The translations under genes and the position numbers were made by a program. A stretch of 64,000 nucleotides of DNA. Origin: an uncultured Prevotella sp. Its GTDB lineage: Bacteria > Bacteroidota > Bacteroidia > Bacteroidales > Bacteroidaceae. The first letter of the stretch is position 1. Every line of letters starts with the position of its first letter. The DNA lies in NCBI GenBank assembly GCA_946614435.1, contig CAMOGW010000010.1, positions 1 to 64,000 on the forward strand, in the 5' to 3' direction. Below are positions 6,850 to 16,247 of the stretch, one piece after another. The notes below the pieces were generated by a model that was not told the DNA's origin, ran no database searches, and saw only the letters and a program-made list of their open reading frames with translations.

Positions 6850-7812
6850 TTACAGTCCCCATGCGCGTTTCACGTTCTCTATGGGGAGTGTCTCTACGTG
6901 CTCCTCGGTCTCGTCGGGCAGGTTGCAGAAGAAGTCGATGCCCGTCAGCTGCTCCAGCTTGCGAATGTTCACGGCATAGTTGCCGAGTGGCTCGGCACTT
7001 GCATACTTGTCCAAGTGCTCCATCCAGAAGCCTATGGCTTTGTAGCCTTGCACATTCTTCAGCAGCAGTGCTACGAAGAAATACTTCGGTATGCGCATTT
7101 CTCCTTTCAGCAGCCAGGGGCTCCCGTCCTTGGTGAGAATCTGATTGTCCTCGATGGTGCCACCTTTCACCACGTACAGGTTTTCTGTGGCTGCGGCTGT
7201 AGCCCATGTGCGGACCTGTCCCTCCAGTCTGAACCAGGGGCTTCGATTGTTCTGCTCCTTGCTCGACAGACTGCCGTTGAATGCCTTGTACTGTGGCTGC
7301 ATGTTGGTGAGATAGAATGTCTGCAGGTTGGCATTATAAGAATAGAGCCGGTCTGCCGACGGGCAAATGTGTCCATGATCGAAGCCGCTGCCCCAGAAAC
7401 AGTCCTGACTCAGGTAGTCGGCTGAGCTCAGCATGGGGTCCATTGGGTATTGATTGTCGTCGCTGGTGTAACGGCTCGTATTCGTTATGCTGTTGGCACT
7501 GTTCAGCTGATAGCAGCTCCATCGTTGCGACTTCTTATCCTTATCCCACTCCACGCAGTAGTTCACGCCGTAGCTGTCGCTGGTGGTGTGGACGAGCACG
7601 ACCGAGTTGCCGCCCTTCACTTTAGGGAACTCGAGTCGTCCCAGTTCTGATTGCGCTCTGTTGTCGTTGCGGTTCGTGTTTTGTTCCGTATTGTTCTGCT
7701 CGCTCTCTTCATCTTTTTTGCAAGAAATGAACAAGGGTAGGGTGGTGAGTAGCAGGAATATGCTGGCTCTCAGATGCTTTGCCAATGACTGTACGAAAAG
7801 ACGATGGTTCAT
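6850..7812 (-). CDS. Secreted DNA/RNA non-specific endonuclease (lipoprotein)
   Basis: A 320-residue beta-beta-alpha-metal nuclease of the NUC1/endonuclease G family. The N-terminus is a lipoprotein signal with lipobox LFISC (cysteine near residue 31), so the enzyme is anchored in the outer membrane or surface. The active-site motif DHGHICPSADR, with its catalytic histidine, is near residue 165, and the metal-binding asparagine is in YLTNMQPQ. It would cut DNA or RNA outside the cytoplasm. A second member of the family lies at 8393-9694, and ribosomal protein L31 separates the two. Confidence 0.87.
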   Translation of the reverse strand: MNHRLFVQSLAKHLRASIFLLLTTLPLFISCKKDEESEQNNTEQNTNRNDNRAQSELGRLEFPKVKGGNSVVLVHTTSDSYGVNYCVEWDKDKKSQRWSCYQLNSANSITNTSRYTSDDNQYPMDPMLSSADYLSQDCFWGSGFDHGHICPSADRLYSYNANLQTFYLTNMQPQYKAFNGSLSSKEQNNRSPWFRLEGQVRTWATAAATENLYVVKGGTIEDNQILTKDGSPWLLKGEMRIPKYFFVALLLKNVQGYKAIGFWMEHLDKYASAEPLGNYAVNIRKLEQLTGIDFFCNLPDETEEHVETLPIENVKRAWGL

Positions 7813-7932
7813 GTTTTGCTGTTGTTAAGATATGGATCTGTTGTGATGTTTTACAAAAAAGATGCGCTCAGTGGCATATGCAACTACCCTGAACGCACCT
7901 TTGTTTTCTGCTCTAAGTATCTGTGTGACTCC

Positions 7933-8187
7933 TTATTTCTTCGAAGCCTTACCGTAGCGGCTCATGAACTTGTCAACGCGACCGGCGGTGTCAACCAGCT
8001 TGCTCTTACCAGTGTAGAAGGGGTGAGAGCTGCTTGAGATTTCTACTTTTACCACGGGGTAAGTTTCGCCTTCGAATTCCACAGTGTCATTAGTCTTTGC
8101 TGTAGATCTCGTAAGGAACATATCGCCGTTGGACATGTCCTTGAACACGACGGGGCGATAGTTTTCGGGATGGATTCCTTGTTTCAT
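7933..8187 (-). CDS. rpmE2: 50S ribosomal protein L31, type B
   Basis: An 84-residue L31 protein. The opening [20 protein letters not shown] and the C-terminal [22 protein letters not shown] match type B L31, the form lacking the zinc-binding CxxC cysteines. It is part of the large ribosomal subunit. It is transcribed alone from a good promoter (8229-8260). Confidence 0.95.
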   Translation of the reverse strand: MKQGIHPENYRPVVFKDMSNGDMFLTRSTAKTNDTVEFEGETYPVVKVEISSSSHPFYTGKSKLVDTAGRVDKFMSRYGKASKK

Positions 8188-8228
8188 TTCTTCGTTTATA
8201 AAATTGGGTTTATACTAATTTCGGGCTG

Positions 8229-8260
8229 CAAAGTTACTGACTTTTTGCGGATTGTGCAAA
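8229..8260 (-). promoter_or_regulatory. Promoter of the L31 gene
   Basis: Minus-strand TTTG (8257-8260) and TAACTTTG (8229-8236) with 20 bases between, about 42 bases before the L31 start. Confidence 0.65.
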
Positions 8261-8322
8261 TGTTTCCATGAAAAATTGCTTAAATCTTCGAAATAGTCCG
8301 ATAAAAAGTCCGATGCATCTAA

Positions 8323-8380
8323 CGGCTTGTTAAACGCATCGGACGGCTTGTTAAACGCATCGGACGGCTTGTTAAATGCA
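8323..8380 (+). repeat. 21-base tandem repeat, nearly three copies
   Basis: The unit cggcttgttaaacgcatcgga occurs at 8323-8343 and 8344-8364, followed by a 16-base partial copy at 8365-8380 with one change. A degenerate piece (cgatgcatct) precedes it. The array ends 12 bases before the stop codon of the nuclease gene at 8393 and lies upstream of the L31 promoter. Confidence 0.8.
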
Positions 8381-8392
8381 CTTAAGTAAATC

Positions 8393-9694
8393 TTACAACC
8401 CCCAGACGTTCTTCAGATTCGAGAGTGGCAGCGTCTCTACGCTCTCTTCGGTGCTGTCGGGCAGGTTGGGGAAGAAGTCTATGCCAGTCTTCTGTTCCAG
8501 TTCACGAATGTTGACAGCGAAATTGCCGAGTGGGGCATTGGATGCGATGCTGGCATTCTGTTCCACCCAGAAGCCGATGGCCGTGTAGCCGCCGGAATAC
8601 TGTTTGGCGAGCATGGCCATGAAGAAGTATTTGGGGATGGGAATCTGATTGGCATCACTACCTAAATAACCAGAAATCTGGCTGGCCTGATCGATGGTGC
8701 CGCCCTTCACCACGTAGAGCGTGTCAATGTAGGCCGAGGCGGCCCATGAGCGCACCTGAGCCTCCATTTTGCTCCAGATGCCGGCGTTGAAGTTGTGAGT
8801 CTGTGGCTGCATGTTGGTCATGTAGAATGTCTGTTCGTTCGATTCGACTGAGGCCAGCCGGTCAGCCGACGGGCAGATGTGGCCGTGGTCGTAGCCCGAA
8901 GCTACGTAGGGGTCAGCGGTGAACTGATAGGTGAAGGGCAGGAACGGGTCATTGGGGTAGCCGTTTTGCGTTCGGGTGGTATTTTTTTGTAACACGCTGG
9001 AATACAGTTGGTAGCAGCTCCATCGCTGGGCGTGGATGCTGGTGTCCCACTCTGTGGAGTAGTTGATGCCCGTCTCGCCAGTGATGTCATTGAGCATGGC
9101 GGTGTGGACAAGCAACACCTGGTCGTCGCCCTCCATGAGGCGCGGCATCTCCAGCCGATAGACGGCATTGCGCACCTCGTCGGTGGGTTGATACTTGCGC
9201 AGTTCTACAAGATAGTTGTTCGTGTCGAACTCAAGCGTTTTGCCATTGTAGTTCTTCACCTTTCCGCACACGGTGACAGTATCGCCAATGGCCAGCTCGT
9301 CGCCGGTTGTGACCCTGGCTTGGTTGAGCAGTTTTCCGCGATAAACGCAGAACTGTTCAGTGCCGTGCGGCGTGTCGGCAATGTAGTAGGTCGCATTGCC
9401 GTATTGCAGGTTCATTTCTTTCACTGAGGTGATGATGCCACGAGCATAGACCTCGGTCCCGCCGTTCAGGAACTCGTTGGTTCCCAGCCCGTTGCATGCT
9501 TCCAGCAGCTCGGCCACGGTGAAAGGCCGCTGCAGGGTACCTTTCTCTACATAAGGTTCGAACGTGATGCTGTCAATATCGGTCGTATTAATGATGACTG
9601 GTTCGGACATTCCCTTCACATACACTTTCATCACGGTCTGTGCCTGAACCGCTGAAGTCAGGACTGCGAGAATGGCAAAAATGAATCTTTTCAT
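8393..9694 (-). CDS. Secreted DNA/RNA endonuclease with N-terminal OB-fold-like domain
   Basis: A 433-residue secreted protein with signal peptide MKRFIFAILAVLTSAVQAQ. Residues about 58-170 form an OB-fold-like domain, recognisable by YGNATYYIAD and VCGKVKNYNGKTLEF. The same domain occurs three times in the lipoprotein at 43062-44834. Residues about 180-425 are a NUC1-type nuclease with the intact active site DHGHICPSADR and NMQPQTHNF, similar to the neighbouring enzyme at 6850-7812. The OB-like domain may bind nucleic acid; this is inferred from fold only. Confidence 0.85.
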   Translation of the reverse strand: MKRFIFAILAVLTSAVQAQTVMKVYVKGMSEPVIINTTDIDSITFEPYVEKGTLQRPFTVAELLEACNGLGTNEFLNGGTEVYARGIITSVKEMNLQYGNATYYIADTPHGTEQFCVYRGKLLNQARVTTGDELAIGDTVTVCGKVKNYNGKTLEFDTNNYLVELRKYQPTDEVRNAVYRLEMPRLMEGDDQVLLVHTAMLNDITGETGINYSTEWDTSIHAQRWSCYQLYSSVLQKNTTRTQNGYPNDPFLPFTYQFTADPYVASGYDHGHICPSADRLASVESNEQTFYMTNMQPQTHNFNAGIWSKMEAQVRSWAASAYIDTLYVVKGGTIDQASQISGYLGSDANQIPIPKYFFMAMLAKQYSGGYTAIGFWVEQNASIASNAPLGNFAVNIRELEQKTGIDFFPNLPDSTEESVETLPLSNLKNVWGL

Positions 9695-9724
9695 GATAGT
9701 TGCGTTTTTTTATAGTTTTGATGG

Positions 9725-9755
9725 CAAAGTTACGAAGAAGCTGTCAAAAAACAAA
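9725..9755 (-). promoter_or_regulatory. Promoter of the OB-fold nuclease gene
   Basis: Minus-strand TTTG (9752-9755) and TAACTTTG (9725-9732) with 19 bases between; the start codon follows 30 bases later. Confidence 0.6.
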
Positions 9756-9880
9756 ATTATATTTAATAAATGTACGTGCATATAATATTTTTCGTATCTT
9801 TGCCGCCAATATTGCTAACTTAACTTTTGGGGGACTGTCCCCCTTGTCAGAAATTACAAATTTTTAAAGCCAATAAAATC

Positions 9881-12800
9881 ATGTCAAGAGTGAAGACCAT
9901 CTTAACCATGCTGTGCGCATGTTTGCTGATACCGACGGCGGCTCGTGCTGCCGAGTGGACCGATGTGACATCGGTGTTCATTCAGAATCCGGGATTCGAC
10001 AACAACAGCGATGCAGGATGGACCTGGCAGAGCAATGCCGGATCGCAAGCCACCAACTGGAACTGCAAAGAGTTCTGGAACGGTACGTTCGACATCTGGC
10101 AAGAGCTCTCTGGGCTGCCTGCCGGAACATATCGCCTTTCGGTACAATCCTATTACCGCCCTGGTAATAACAACAATAGCTATGCCAGTTACCAGAACGG
10201 CACCTACGATAGCGAAATGACGGCCTATCTCTATGCTGGCGATGCCCGAGTGAAGCTGGCGAGCCTTTATTCCTATGAGTTCAGTAACTACGTCAACGGT
10301 TGTTGGCAGACAGGCGACTGGCACACGGGGCTCCACTATTTCCCCAATACGATGGAGAGCGCACAGGTGGCCTTTGCCGATGGCGCCTATATGAATACAC
10401 TGGAGTTTCAGGCTGACGGCAATGTGCGCATCGGTCTCATCAACGAGCAGTGGAGTCAGGACAACTGGTGCATCTTCGACAACTTCAAGCTGGAGTACAG
10501 CGGACAGGTGGTGAAGGTGGAGAGCATCACTCTCTCATTGCCCAGCAATCAGCTGTTGGTGGGCGAGCATGCGCAGTGTACTGCCACCATACTGCCTGCC
10601 AATGCCTTGAACAAGAATCTAGAGTGGGTCTCGTCGAACAGCTCTGTGGCTAAGGTCGATGCCTCGGGTCTGATTACTGCCGTGGCTCCAGGTACGGTGA
10701 TGATTACTGCCCGTTCCACCGATGGCAGCAACCGCTCGTCGTCAGTCAATGTCAAGGTGCTGAATAGCGAGGCCACGGCTGCGGAACTGGTCATCAATGA
10801 GATCATGCCCTCGAATGTGGATGAGTTCGTGAGCCCGGCCTTCAACTTCGACGGCTGGATGGAAATCTATAATCCTACCGACAAGAACGTTTCGCTTGTC
10901 GGTCTCTATGTGAGCGACGATGCACAGAACCTGAAGAAGTGGCGCATGCCCCTCAGCGTAGGCTCACTGGCGGCTCATGGCTATAAGCTCATCTGGTTCG
11001 ACAGCAACGATGTGGCTCCGCAGAATGCTAACTTCAAACTGGATACCGAAGGCGGCACCATCTATATAAGCTCTTCCAGTGGGCAGTTGCTCTGCAGTCA
11101 GTTCTATCCGGCTGCCATTGAGCGCGTGAGCTATGCCCGCACCACCGACGGTGGCGACACGTGGGGACTTACCGCTACGCCTACGCCCGCTGCCACTAAC
11201 CAGAATGCCAGCTTCGCCTCACAGCAGCTGGCTGCACCTGTGGTAGATCAGCCCTCGCGATTCTTTAACGACCGTATCACCATCAATGTGAGCATCCCTG
11301 CCGGCTGCACGCTCCGCTACACTACTGACGGCTCACTCCCTACGGCGAAGAGCGCACGAAACACTTCGGGACAGTTCACCATAACCAACACCACCATCTA
11401 TCGTTTCCGTCTGTTTGCCACGGGCATGCTCCCTTCGCGTGTCACCACACGTTCTTATATCTATCAGACGCAGGACTACACACTGCCCGTCGTGTCGGTG
11501 GTGGGCGACCAGCGCTTCCTCTATGGCGACTCGCTGGGCGTGCTCGTTCAGGGCGTGAACGGCAGGCCCGGAAACGGAATGGCACAGCCCTGCAACTGGA
11601 ACATGAACTGGGAGCGCCCCGTGAACTTCTCCTACATCACGGCTGACGGACAGATGGTGCTCAATCAGGACGTGAACCTTGAGATGTGTGGCGGATGGAG
11701 CCGTGCATGGTCTCCCCATTCATTCAAGCTGAAGGGCACTAAGGAGATGGGCGGCGACAAGAATCTGCCCTATCCGTTCTTCGAGCAGAAGCCCTACATC
11801 CGCAATCGCACCATTCAGATTCGCAACGGCGGCAACGAGCATGCCAACGGGCGTTTCAAGGATGCTGCCATCGGCTATGTGATGCAGACCTCGGGCGTGG
11901 ATGTCGATGCACAGAGCTATCAGCCCGTCCATGAGTTCATCAACGGTCGATATATCGGCGTGCTGAACATTCGGGAGCCGAACAACAAGCACTATGCCTA
12001 TGCCAACTATGGCTACGACGACGATGAGATAGACCTCTTCGAGATAGGACCCGACTCGGGCTACGTGGTGAAATGCGGCACCACCGACAACTTCGAGGAA
12101 CTGGTGGAGCTGTCGGAGAGCGCTGCCAACAGCGAGACCTTTGCCGAGCTGTGCCGTCGCATCAACATGGACGAGTACATCAACTATATGGCAGCCGAGT
12201 TCTATCTGGGCAGCACCGACTGGCCGCAGAACAATGTCAAGGCTTTCCGGCACAGGGACAACGGGCAGTGGCGCTTCGTGTTCTTCGATGTTGACTTTGC
12301 CTTCAACACGAGCAATCCTTTCAACGACTTCATGAACAAGGAGTGGTATCTCTTCAATGAGCTCTATCCTGCCGGACAGGAACGCATCTATGCACAGATC
12401 AAGTTTGTCACCCTCTTCAAGAACCTGCTGCAGAATGCTCAGTTCCGCCGCCGCTTCATCGATGCCTTCTGTCTGATGGGCGGCAGTGTGTTCGAAGCCA
12501 GTCGCGCCACAGACATCATCAATCAGCTGGCCGATCGCGTGAGTCCGGCAATGGCGCTCGAGGGACAGGCAGGCCGTCTGAACAGCGCTGCCAACAATCT
12601 GAAGAACAACCTCAACGATCGATTGGCTACGGCTACCAACTATCTGCGCAACTACTCGCCGATGAACCTCAGCAACAAGACGGCCCAGAGCATCACGCTC
12701 AGCAGCGATGCCGAGGGCGCACGCCTGCTCGTCAATGGTCAGCAGGTGCCTACCGGCAGTTTCAAGGGCAACCTCTTCGCCCCCGTCACGCTCAAGGCCG

Positions 12801-14242
12801 TGGCCCCCGCAGGCTATGCCTTCCAGGGATGGCTGAAGAACGGAGGCACCAACACCACCACGCTGAAGGCGATGGGGAGCACATGGCTCTACTACGATCA
12901 GGGCTCGCTCGACGGCAAGAACTGGACCTCGTCTGCTTACAACACTGCAAGCTGGAAGCAGGGAGTCGCACCGCTGGGCTATAGCAACACGGCGGGCATC
13001 ATCAACACTCAGCTTGACTATGGCACCAGCAGCAGCAACAAGCGTCCCACCTACTATTTCCGCTCTACGGTCAATCTGGAGAATGCTCCGGCCAGCAGCG
13101 ATGTGTTCACTATGGACTATAACATCGACGACGGACTCGTGGTCTATGTGAACGGCACTGAGGCCGCACGCTTCAACATGCCTTCGGGCACCATCAGCTA
13201 CAGCACACTGGCCTCGACTTATGCCGACCAGTTCCCAACCGGCACCCTCACACTGCCTACTTCGCTCTTCAAAAAAGGACAGAACGTGATAGCCGTTGAG
13301 GTGCACAACAATGCAGTGAACAGCTCCGACATCATTTTCGATGCGGCCATCAATGCCGAACTCTCACAGAGCAGCGACACGCCTACTTACTATTCTACCG
13401 AGGCCGAGATAGCCCTGCCTACTGGGACTGTGAACCTCATGGCCAGTTACAAGCCCCTCACGCAGCAAGAGCGCCTGGCTGCAGGCATCCACCCTGTGTG
13501 CATCAATGAGGTGAGCGGCTCTAACAGCAGCCTGATCAATGAGTACGGCAAGAAGAACGACTGGGTGGAACTCTACAACACCACCGACGAGCCTATCGAC
13601 GTGGAAGGCATGTACCTCAGTGACAAGGTGACCGACTTGCAGAAGTGCATGATCACCAAAGGCTCGACCAAAGCCAATACGGTGATTCCGGCTCACGGCT
13701 ATCTGCTTGTTTGGTGCGATAAGCTGTCAACCACTGACCAGGCCCTGCATGCTTCGTTTAAGATTTCGGGTGAGGGCGGAATGCTGGCTCTGACCGCTGC
13801 CGACCGTTCATGGACCGACGAGCTTTACTATGGTGCTCATGATGCCGGCACTACCGTAGGCCGCTATCCCGATGGCGCTGCCGACGTGTATGCCATGAAT
13901 GTGGCTACCATCGCAGCTCCTAACTTGCTCACCAGCTATATGGTGCAGACCGATCAGGAGGAGCTGAAGCGCACTACGGGCATCGCACCTGCCATGATGA
14001 TAGCTTCGGCTAACGGCTTCCGCGTGCGCTATGCAGGTGAGCAATTGCTCGTTAAGGGCGAAGACGACGGTGAGATACTGATGGAAGTCTTCACGACTGA
14101 CGGTCGCCTTGTCGATCGCCAGCAAGTATGGCTCCACAGCGGCTCTGCTCGGATTAGCGTAGCCCATCTGCCTTCCGGCTTCTACGTGGCTCGTGCCACC
14201 AGTGAGCAGTCAACGCGCGTCAGTTGCAAGTTCATGCGATAG
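9881..14242 (+). CDS. Giant surface protein with CotH kinase-like and lamin-tail domains, probable type IX secretion cargo
   Basis: A 1453-residue exported protein; the chosen start opens a signal peptide (MSRVKTILTMLCACLLIPTAARA). In order it has a galactose-binding-like region (about 25-190), a Big_2 Ig-like domain (about 212-295), a lamin-tail domain (about 302-420), a chitobiase C-terminal-like segment (RYTTDGSLPT), and a CotH kinase-like region (about 535-890, with WRFVFFDVDFAFN). A beta-sandwich, a second lamin-tail domain (about 1165-1280) and a C-terminal tail ending LPSGFYVARATSEQ then follow. The tail resembles type A sorting domains of the type IX system. It stands alone behind a -7 box (TATCTTTG, 9795-9802). 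Its substrate is unknown. Confidence 0.8.
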   Translation: MSRVKTILTMLCACLLIPTAARAAEWTDVTSVFIQNPGFDNNSDAGWTWQSNAGSQATNWNCKEFWNGTFDIWQELSGLPAGTYRLSVQSYYRPGNNNNSYASYQNGTYDSEMTAYLYAGDARVKLASLYSYEFSNYVNGCWQTGDWHTGLHYFPNTMESAQVAFADGAYMNTLEFQADGNVRIGLINEQWSQDNWCIFDNFKLEYSGQVVKVESITLSLPSNQLLVGEHAQCTATILPANALNKNLEWVSSNSSVAKVDASGLITAVAPGTVMITARSTDGSNRSSSVNVKVLNSEATAAELVINEIMPSNVDEFVSPAFNFDGWMEIYNPTDKNVSLVGLYVSDDAQNLKKWRMPLSVGSLAAHGYKLIWFDSNDVAPQNANFKLDTEGGTIYISSSSGQLLCSQFYPAAIERVSYARTTDGGDTWGLTATPTPAATNQNASFASQQLAAPVVDQPSRFFNDRITINVSIPAGCTLRYTTDGSLPTAKSARNTSGQFTITNTTIYRFRLFATGMLPSRVTTRSYIYQTQDYTLPVVSVVGDQRFLYGDSLGVLVQGVNGRPGNGMAQPCNWNMNWERPVNFSYITADGQMVLNQDVNLEMCGGWSRAWSPHSFKLKGTKEMGGDKNLPYPFFEQKPYIRNRTIQIRNGGNEHANGRFKDAAIGYVMQTSGVDVDAQSYQPVHEFINGRYIGVLNIREPNNKHYAYANYGYDDDEIDLFEIGPDSGYVVKCGTTDNFEELVELSESAANSETFAELCRRINMDEYINYMAAEFYLGSTDWPQNNVKAFRHRDNGQWRFVFFDVDFAFNTSNPFNDFMNKEWYLFNELYPAGQERIYAQIKFVTLFKNLLQNAQFRRRFIDAFCLMGGSVFEASRATDIINQLADRVSPAMALEGQAGRLNSAANNLKNNLNDRLATATNYLRNYSPMNLSNKTAQSITLSSDAEGARLLVNGQQVPTGSFKGNLFAPVTLKAVAPAGYAFQGWLKNGGTNTTTLKAMGSTWLYYDQGSLDGKNWTSSAYNTASWKQGVAPLGYSNTAGIINTQLDYGTSSSNKRPTYYFRSTVNLENAPASSDVFTMDYNIDDGLVVYVNGTEAARFNMPSGTISYSTLASTYADQFPTGTLTLPTSLFKKGQNVIAVEVHNNAVNSSDIIFDAAINAELSQSSDTPTYYSTEAEIALPTGTVNLMASYKPLTQQERLAAGIHPVCINEVSGSNSSLINEYGKKNDWVELYNTTDEPIDVEGMYLSDKVTDLQKCMITKGSTKANTVIPAHGYLLVWCDKLSTTDQALHASFKISGEGGMLALTAADRSWTDELYYGAHDAGTTVGRYPDGAADVYAMNVATIAAPNLLTSYMVQTDQEELKRTTGIAPAMMIASANGFRVRYAGEQLLVKGEDDGEILMEVFTTDGRLVDRQQVWLHSGSARISVAHLPSGFYVARATSEQSTRVSCKFMR

Positions 14243-14339
14243 AATAGGGGAAGCCATGCATGACTATACATTCAGCAAGTCGCACAGTTCTTGGGCTTTC
14301 ATGCCCGTGCCTGTGGTGGAGATATTCTTCCATAATTGC

Positions 14340-14370
14340 TTTGCCACGTCAGCATTATTTTGTATCTTTG
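14340..14370 (+). promoter_or_regulatory. Promoter of the first histidine-kinase-like gene
   Basis: TTTG at 14340-14343 and TATCTTTG at 14363-14370 with 19 bases between; the ATG is at 14420. Confidence 0.6.
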
Positions 14371-14419
14371 CCATCAAATTAGCGAAGCAAAATACGAATA
14401 ACCCCAAAGAGTAAACAGT

Positions 14420-15247
14420 ATGACAACAAATCTCACCATGTTTCTGTTGGCTGTGCTGGCATCGGCCTTGGTTGCGATAGCAGTTCTGGTAGTCGTCACC
14501 TACCGGCAGCGCAGACATCATAGCCATAAAAGCTTTCACAAGCAGAAGTCAAGTGAAATCAGGTTTCACATATACACCCGTATCAGCAGGGAACTGCGCA
14601 CACCGCTGAACATCATCATCGAGAGTTGTAAGACCCTACAGGAGAAAGACCTTAGCCAGCTCCCGGAGTCGGAGTTGCACACACTTATAGACAACATTCA
14701 CGCCAACAGCCACAAGATGCTGAGCAGCATTGACGAGTTGAAAGAGGTTAGCGGCTTCAACGGCAATGTGCCGGAGCTGGACATGATGGAGGTTGACTTG
14801 GCGGAACTGATTATGTCATATCGTCGCGAGATTCTACATGAGACCCAACGCGGCGTCGTGGTGGGTATCCATACCGAACTGCCGGCCAACTGCATGGCGA
14901 CGCTCAACACGCCGCTGCTCCGCCAGCTCATCATGCACTTGCTGCGCGTCTGTGCCCATCGCACCTCTGAGGGGCACATCAACATAAGCTATAAGAAGGA
15001 GGGCGACGGCCTGCGATTCCTGATAGAGGACACAGGAGGCAGCGTGCCTGAGAAATACCGTCCTCTCATCTTCCACGACGTTGACTACGACAGCCTGGTC
15101 ATTCCCCCCTACTACCTCTCGAAGACCATCAGCCTGAACATCTGCAAGACCATCGTAGCTACGTTGCACGGCACCATCGAGCCCATCTACAAGGAGGAAG
15201 GTGTCGCATTCAACTTCTGGATTCCCTGCCGTCTGCGTTACCAATAG
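14420..15247 (+). CDS. Degenerate histidine-kinase-like membrane protein, paralog 1
   Basis: A 275-residue protein with one N-terminal membrane helix (about 7-28), no sensor domain, and a region laid out like a histidine kinase core. The H-box reads ISRELRTPLN, with arginine 57 where the phosphorylated histidine should be. The N-box reads MHLLRVCAHRT, with both asparagines replaced. A G1-like DTGG remains, but the second glycine motif is gone. It is therefore unlikely to be an active kinase. Two paralogs follow at 15362 and 17058, all sharing ELI.SYRREIL. A regulatory or scaffold role is inference. Confidence 0.75.
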   Translation: MTTNLTMFLLAVLASALVAIAVLVVVTYRQRRHHSHKSFHKQKSSEIRFHIYTRISRELRTPLNIIIESCKTLQEKDLSQLPESELHTLIDNIHANSHKMLSSIDELKEVSGFNGNVPELDMMEVDLAELIMSYRREILHETQRGVVVGIHTELPANCMATLNTPLLRQLIMHLLRVCAHRTSEGHINISYKKEGDGLRFLIEDTGGSVPEKYRPLIFHDVDYDSLVIPPYYLSKTISLNICKTIVATLHGTIEPIYKEEGVAFNFWIPCRLRYQ

Positions 15248-15301
15248 TAACTACTGAAATTCTTAAAAAACAAAAAATCGAAAAATTAGCGACATCATTC
15301 C

Positions 15302-15332
15302 TTGGTTGTATGGAATAATATCTTTATCTTTG
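15302..15332 (+). promoter_or_regulatory. Promoter of the second histidine-kinase-like gene
   Basis: TATCTTTG at 15325-15332 is a clear -7 box; TTGG at 15302-15305, 19 bases upstream, is a weaker -33 match. It shows that the second paralog has its own promoter and supports the start at 15362. Confidence 0.5.
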
Positions 15333-15361
15333 TCGCACAACGAAAAAGAACACTGACAAAT

Positions 15362-16237
15362 ATGAACATTCTGCTCCTTTTCGCCACAATGGCTGCCATT
15401 ACGACAGAGACACTTAATAACATACTGACAGGTCTGATTATCGCAGCCCTTCTAATAATCGCAAGACTCTCATTGACGCTACGCAAGTTGCACAAGCAAC
15501 GTACGCGCGATGAATACCGGGCACGGAAAAGTATGGAGGTGAAGTCCAAGTTCATCCAGCATGTCGGTCAGGCCTTACGTCTGCCTTTGACGATTATCAA
15601 CGAGCACTGCCAGAAGTTGGAAGGCTCCTGCCCCTGCAGTCCGCTCGCAGCATCGGAACGCGAAGCACTCATCCACGACATCCATTACAACAGCCGCCAG
15701 CTGAATACCTATCTGAACGAGTTACAGGAGTTGACGGGATTCAACGGCACCGTACCCACCATCTCCATGATTGAGGTCAACCTGGCAGAGCTTGTCGCCT
15801 CATATCGGCGCGAGATTCTTCGTGAGGTTCACCGGGGCGTGTCGGTAGGCATACGCACCAACATGTCGCACCATTGCAAGGGCACGCTCGACACCCCCAT
15901 GTTCCGACAGCTCATGATTCACCTGCTGCGCATCTGTGCCCAGCACACTACGGAGGGCAGCATCACCATCAGCTACGAGTGGCAGAACGAGGGTCTTCAC
16001 TTTCTCATCGAAGACACCGGCGGCGGACTGCCTGACGAATACAAGGGCGTCGTGTTTAAGCACGTACTGCCCGAAGACTTCACCCTTCCTCCCGAGTGCC
16101 GGCTGATAGCCGTCAGTGTGCGCATCTGCAAGACCATCATCGAAGCCATGGAGGGCACCATCTCCTGCTATTCGAGCGAAGAAGAGCGAGGTATCATCCT
16201 CGACTTCTGGATTCCCTGTTACGTACGTTTTGACTGA
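15362..16237 (+). CDS. Degenerate histidine-kinase-like membrane protein, paralog 2
   Basis: A 291-residue paralog of the preceding protein with an N-terminal membrane helix (about 17-37). The H-box position reads GQALRLPLT, with glutamine 70 in place of histidine; the N-box reads IHLLRICAQHT without asparagines; DTGGGLP is a near-normal G1 motif. The core segment ELVASYRREILREV is shared with both paralogs. The upstream in-frame ATG at 15302 lies before the promoter, so 15362 is the likely start. The SUMF1-like gene begins 10 bases after its stop and is probably co-transcribed. Confidence 0.75.
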   Translation: MNILLLFATMAAITTETLNNILTGLIIAALLIIARLSLTLRKLHKQRTRDEYRARKSMEVKSKFIQHVGQALRLPLTIINEHCQKLEGSCPCSPLAASEREALIHDIHYNSRQLNTYLNELQELTGFNGTVPTISMIEVNLAELVASYRREILREVHRGVSVGIRTNMSHHCKGTLDTPMFRQLMIHLLRICAQHTTEGSITISYEWQNEGLHFLIEDTGGGLPDEYKGVVFKHVLPEDFTLPPECRLIAVSVRICKTIIEAMEGTISCYSSEEERGIILDFWIPCYVRFD

Positions 16238-16247
16238 TTGAAGAATT

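Noticed and set aside
11720..13306. 528-codon open frame antisense to the CotH gene
   Set aside because: A shadow produced by the GC-rich third codon positions of the real gene; no start signal or protein-like domains.
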